64,000 nucleotides of DNA from Amycolatopsis acidicola (GTDB taxonomy: Bacteria; Actinomycetota; Actinomycetes; Mycobacteriales; Pseudonocardiaceae): the NCBI RefSeq assembly GCF_007713735.2, contig NZ_VMNW02000011.1, positions 88,438 to 152,437 of the forward strand. The letters run 5' to 3'. This document shows positions 61,012-64,000 of this stretch, in pieces. The notes under the pieces were generated by a model. The model had not been told where the DNA came from and did not search any database. It saw only the letters and a program-made list of their open reading frames with translations. Every line of letters starts with the position of its first letter. The stretch's first letter is position 1. The position numbers were made by a program, and so were the translations under genes.

Positions 61012-62207
61012 TGGCCACCGTCCGCCTCGAACCGGAAATCCGTGCGACGCAACGGGTTCCGCGCGCCGTCGCGGTGGCGTGGTGCCTGCTGATCCTGAAC
61101 ACGCTGGGCTCGACCGGCGCGCAGACCGTGATCCCGATCCCGCGTTCGGTGATCCAGCTGGTCACGATGGGCGCGCTGGTCACGGCGTTCGTGCTGGCGC
61201 TGGTGGTGAATCTCGGGCTGCGGATCAGGCCGAGCGCGTATCTCACGCTGCTGACGCTCCTGCTGGTGGTCAGCATTCTGGCGAGCCTCGACCTCCAGTC
61301 CGGGCTCGGCGCGTTGTTCCGCTGCTTCCGGCTTTCGGTGTTCATCGCGACGTTGTGGCTGCTCACGCGGTGGTGGGACGGGCGGATGCAGTTCGTCCGC
61401 TACCACATCAAGGGCTACGGCATAGTGCTGCTGTCGGTGGCGATCGGCCTGGTCGTCTCACCGGGGAACGCGATGCCGGAGATCTACGGCGGCCGGCTTT
61501 CGGGCGCGATCTGGCCGCTGACGCCACCGCAGATCGCCCAGTACGCGGCGGTGATCTCGGGGCTGGCGCTGCTGTTGTGGCTGGGGAAACGGGCCGACCG
61601 GCGCAGCGTGCTGTTCATCGTGATCCCGGCGGTCGCGCTGCTCATGCTGACCCACACCAGGACGGCGACGCTCGGGCTGATCATCGGCCTGCTCGTGGCG
61701 CTGCTTTCGCTGGGGCTGACCAGCGCGCGGGCGCGCAAGGTGTTCGCCTGGTTCGCGCTCGTGGCCGGGTTTTCCGCCGTGGCGCTGGGTTCCCTGCTGC
61801 AGGCGTGGTTCCTGCGCGGCCAGTCGGAGGACAACTTCTCCACCTTGACCGGGCGGGCGAAGGTGTGGGACGCGCTGCTGTCGGCGCCGCGCTCGGTCGG
61901 GGAGAACCTCTTCGGCGTCGGCCTCGGGGACAAGTCCTACGACGGGCTGCCCATCGACAACAGCTGGCTGGCGGTGTTCCACGAGCAGGGTCTCGTCGGT
62001 TGCGCGCTGGTGGCCGCGTTCCTGCTCGTGCTGGTCGCCATCGCGGTGCTGCGGCCGCCGTCGCTGGAGCGGGCGTGCGCGATCTTCCTGATCGTGTACT
62101 GCATTTCGGCCTCCTACACCGAAGCTGGGCTCGGCGACGCGTCGCCGTACCTGCTGCACCTCGCGGTCGCCGGATCGCTGCTGGCCCGAGGGGAGACCAC
62201 GCGGTGA
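61011..62207 (+). CDS. O-antigen ligase/polymerase (Wzy/WaaL-like) membrane protein
   Basis: 398 residues, ATG at 61011 sharing one base with the upstream stop (TGATG). About ten membrane helices. A Wzy_C-type region starts GRLSGAIWPLTPPQIAQYAA, with the HTRTATLGLIIGLLVALLSL motif (conserved H-R-region) and GRAKVWDALLSAPRSVGENL, followed by a large loop with DNSWLAVFHEQGLVGCALVA. It polymerises lipid-linked repeats or ligates the polymer on the outer membrane face. Coupled to the final glycosyltransferase. Confidence 0.9.
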   Translation: MATVRLEPEIRATQRVPRAVAVAWCLLILNTLGSTGAQTVIPIPRSVIQLVTMGALVTAFVLALVVNLGLRIRPSAYLTLLTLLLVVSILASLDLQSGLGALFRCFRLSVFIATLWLLTRWWDGRMQFVRYHIKGYGIVLLSVAIGLVVSPGNAMPEIYGGRLSGAIWPLTPPQIAQYAAVISGLALLLWLGKRADRRSVLFIVIPAVALLMLTHTRTATLGLIIGLLVALLSLGLTSARARKVFAWFALVAGFSAVALGSLLQAWFLRGQSEDNFSTLTGRAKVWDALLSAPRSVGENLFGVGLGDKSYDGLPIDNSWLAVFHEQGLVGCALVAAFLLVLVAIAVLRPPSLERACAIFLIVYCISASYTEAGLGDASPYLLHLAVAGSLLARGETTR

Positions 62208-63367
62208 AGGTGCTCGTCGTGCACAACCGGTACCGGTCGGAACAGCCGAGCGGCGAGAACAACGTGGTGGACCAGGAAGTCGCGTTGCTGTCCGCCGCGG
62301 GCCACGAGGTGCGTTCGTTCGAGCGGCGCAGTGACGACATCTCGTCGATGTCCTTGCTGGAGAAGGCAACCGTGCCCTTGCGGGTGCCGTGGAACCCGGC
62401 GTCGCGGGTGGCGCTGGCGGAGGTACTGCGGAGCGACCGGCCGGACGTCGTGCACATCCACAACACGTTCCCGCTGCTGTCGCCTTCGGTGGTCGCGGCC
62501 TGCACCGACGCGCGCGTACCGGCGGTGGCGACGCTGCACAACTACGGCATGGTCTGCCCGCCGGGCACCCTGTACCGGGACGGGCATCTGTGCGGGGAAT
62601 GCGTTGGCAGGCGGCCGTTTCCGGCGGTGCGGCACGGGTGCTACCGGGATTCGCGGGTCGCGACGTTGCCGATGGCCGTGAACGTGGCGGTGAACCGGCG
62701 GCGCTGGTGGTCGGGGATTTCCAGGTTCCTGTGCATCTCCGACGCGCAACGGCAGGTGCTGATCGGGGGCGGGATGCCGGCCGAGCGGATGGTCGTGAAG
62801 CACAACTTCGTCGCCGAACCCTTGGTGCGACGCACATTGCCCGGTGAGCACGTCCTGTACCTGGGGCGGCTCACCGAGGAAAAGGGCGTGCGGCTGCTGA
62901 TGTCGGCGTGGGAGCGGCTGGACGTCGGGATGCCACTGTTGCTGGCCGGCACCGGTCCGATGCAGGACGAGGTGGAGCGCTGGGCTTCGACGCGGCCGGA
63001 CGTGCGGTATGTCGGGCTGGCGGACAAGGCGCGGTGTCAGGAGCTGATCGCGCGGGCGGCTGCCGTGGTGGCGCCGTCGGTGTGGCTGGAGGCTTTCGGG
63101 CTCGTCGTGGTGGAGGCGATGGCCGCGGACGTGCCGGCGGTCGCGCCCGCCCACGGCGCTTTCCCGGAGCTGATCGAGGACGGGGTTTCGGGCGTGCTGC
63201 ACAAACCGGAGGACGCGGCGTCACTCGCGGACGCCCTGCGCCAAGTCGTGGCCCCCGCCCGAAACCACGAAATGGGCGAAGCGGCCCGCCTCCGGTACGA
63301 AAAGGGCTTCACCCCCGCGATCGGCCTGGACCGACTCGTAGATGCCTACGAGGCGGCCATCGGCTGA
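62204..63367 (+). CDS. Glycosyltransferase family 4 protein
   Basis: 387 residues, GTG at 62204 (4-nt overlap). N-terminal acceptor domain MKVLVVHNRYRSEQPSGENN, VVHIHNTFPLLSPSVVAACT, HNYGMVCPPGTLYRDGHLCG with a Cys-rich segment typical of a subset of GT4 enzymes. C-terminal donor domain: EHVLYLGRLTEEKGVRLLMS, VAPSVWLEAFGLVVVEAMAA (ExxxxxxxE motif), APAHGAFPELIEDGVSGVLH. It is the last gene of the coupled cluster visible in the window. The repeat field begins about 30 nt after its stop. Confidence 0.93.
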   Translation: MKVLVVHNRYRSEQPSGENNVVDQEVALLSAAGHEVRSFERRSDDISSMSLLEKATVPLRVPWNPASRVALAEVLRSDRPDVVHIHNTFPLLSPSVVAACTDARVPAVATLHNYGMVCPPGTLYRDGHLCGECVGRRPFPAVRHGCYRDSRVATLPMAVNVAVNRRRWWSGISRFLCISDAQRQVLIGGGMPAERMVVKHNFVAEPLVRRTLPGEHVLYLGRLTEEKGVRLLMSAWERLDVGMPLLLAGTGPMQDEVERWASTRPDVRYVGLADKARCQELIARAAAVVAPSVWLEAFGLVVVEAMAADVPAVAPAHGAFPELIEDGVSGVLHKPEDAASLADALRQVVAPARNHEMGEAARLRYEKGFTPAIGLDRLVDAYEAAIG

Positions 63368-63397
63368 GGTTTTTGGGGGCCCGGGCCGGGCCGCGGT

Positions 63398-64000
63398 TGA
63401 CGAGTTGGCCCGGCCGGTTCGCGAGTTGGCCGCCCCGGTCGATGTGTTGGCCGCCCCCGTCGGCGAGTTGGCCACTCCCGTCGGCGAGTTGGCCGCTCCG
63501 GTCCGCGGGTTGGCGCCTCGCACTGGCGAGTTCGCTCGCCCCGGCTGGCAGGCTCGCCCCGCTCGCTCCCGAGTTGGCGCCGCAGGTTCACGAGTTGGCC
63601 ACTCCCGTCGATGTGTTGGCCACCCCCGTCGGCGAATTGGCCGCCCCGGTCCGCGGGTTGGCGCCTCGCACTGGCAAGTTCGCTCGCCCCGACCAGCAGG
63701 CTCGCCCCGCTCGCTCCCGAGTCGGCGTCGCAGGTTCGCGAGTTGGCCACCCCGGTCGGCGAGTTGGCCGCCCCGTCGATGTGTTGGCCACCCCGTCGGC
63801 GAATTGGCCGCCCCGGTCCGCGAGTTGGCGCCTCGCACTTCGCTCCCCCCGACTAGCGGGCTCGCCCCGCTCGCTCCCGAGCTGGCGCCGCAGGTTCACG
63901 AGTTGGCCACCCCGGTCGACGTGTTGGCCGCCCCCCAGTCGGCGAGTTGGCCACCCCCGCTGGTGTGGTCGCGGTTTGTTGGCGAGTGGCCCCTCCCGTC
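63398..64000. repeat. Degenerate 21-nt repeat array with higher-order copies, locus C (after terminal GT4)
   Basis: About 600 bases, still continuing at the window edge. Units are of the form GAGTTGGCC or GTGTTGGCC followed by a CCCC-GTCGGC-type block. A longer unit beginning GTCCGCGGGTTGGCGCCTCG recurs at 63501, 63649 and (one mismatch) 63816, spaced 148 and 167 nt. No credible gene is seen on either strand; long open frames here are by-products of the 21-nt period. Confidence 0.85.

Noticed and set aside
63221..63899. Long minus-strand open frames with ANSPTG/ANTSTG-type repeats (up to about 205 residues)
   Set aside because: They follow directly from the 21-nt period of the non-coding repeat, which keeps all frames open. 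No ribosome site, and several overlapping frames give equally repetitive products.

Overview
The window is high-GC actinobacterial DNA. The order rplL-rplJ ... rplA-rplK-nusG-secE-tRNA-Trp ... hadB-hadA ... rpmG-tRNA-Met-tRNA-Thr is the conserved actinobacterial ribosomal/secretion block. Together with GTG/TTG starts, a Lon protease under a HAIR-like element, a LigC/PrimPol pair and an F420-type oxidoreductase, this suggests the Pseudonocardiaceae, most likely an Amycolatopsis-like organism. The genus is inferred from gene content only.

Layout. 1-11450: start of an Mkl/MlaF-type ABC ATPase, then the ribosomal block on the minus strand (rplL, rplJ with an L10-leader-like 5' region, rplA, rplK, nusG, secE, tRNA-Trp). 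A plus-strand aminotransferase and SGNH hydrolase, a minus-strand esterase, HadB/HadA-like dehydratases, a cytochrome P450 sitting between hadA and rpmG, rpmG, and tRNA-Met and tRNA-Thr follow. 11500-20000: an EAL-type c-di-GMP phosphodiesterase with a degenerate GGDEF, a GNAT acetyltransferase, lon, and two FecCD siderophore permeases behind an iron box. 20060-24400: a heterodimeric ABC exporter whose two ATPase domains have complementary defects, a decayed third FecCD gene, two tRNA-Arg genes and a repeat locus.

24397-40600: a LigC/PrimPol end-joining pair, two mechanosensitive-channel-like proteins, a LysR/hydrolase pair, a broken MFS gene, a PadR-ABC-FtsX module, lipases, a frameshifted sortase beside a secreted Ser/Thr-rich protein, a decayed AAA ATPase, tRNA-Tyr and a YajQ family gene. 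40700-47940: a secreted sialidase-like protein, a hydrolase-TetR-DsbA operon behind a strong palindrome, rmlA, htpX, a secreted beta-propeller and an LLM oxidoreductase.

48027-63367: a long polysaccharide operon, mostly translationally coupled. It contains a nucleotide-sugar 6-dehydrogenase, two GT4 glycosyltransferases, two chain-length-determinant-like membrane proteins without a P-loop, an asparagine-synthase-type amidotransferase, an ADH+Gfo/Idh fusion, a heparinase II/III family protein, a beta-helix lipoprotein and an O-antigen ligase/polymerase. Together these suggest an exported polymer containing uronic acid, possibly amidated. The end of the cluster runs into a repeat field.

The most unusual structural feature is a family of degenerate 21-nt tandem repeats with a GTGTTGGCC-like core. 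It occurs at three places (24000-24396, 44938-45040, 63398-64000). Each array lies directly after the stop codon of a gene (PrimPol, htpX, terminal GT4) and always in the same orientation relative to that gene.
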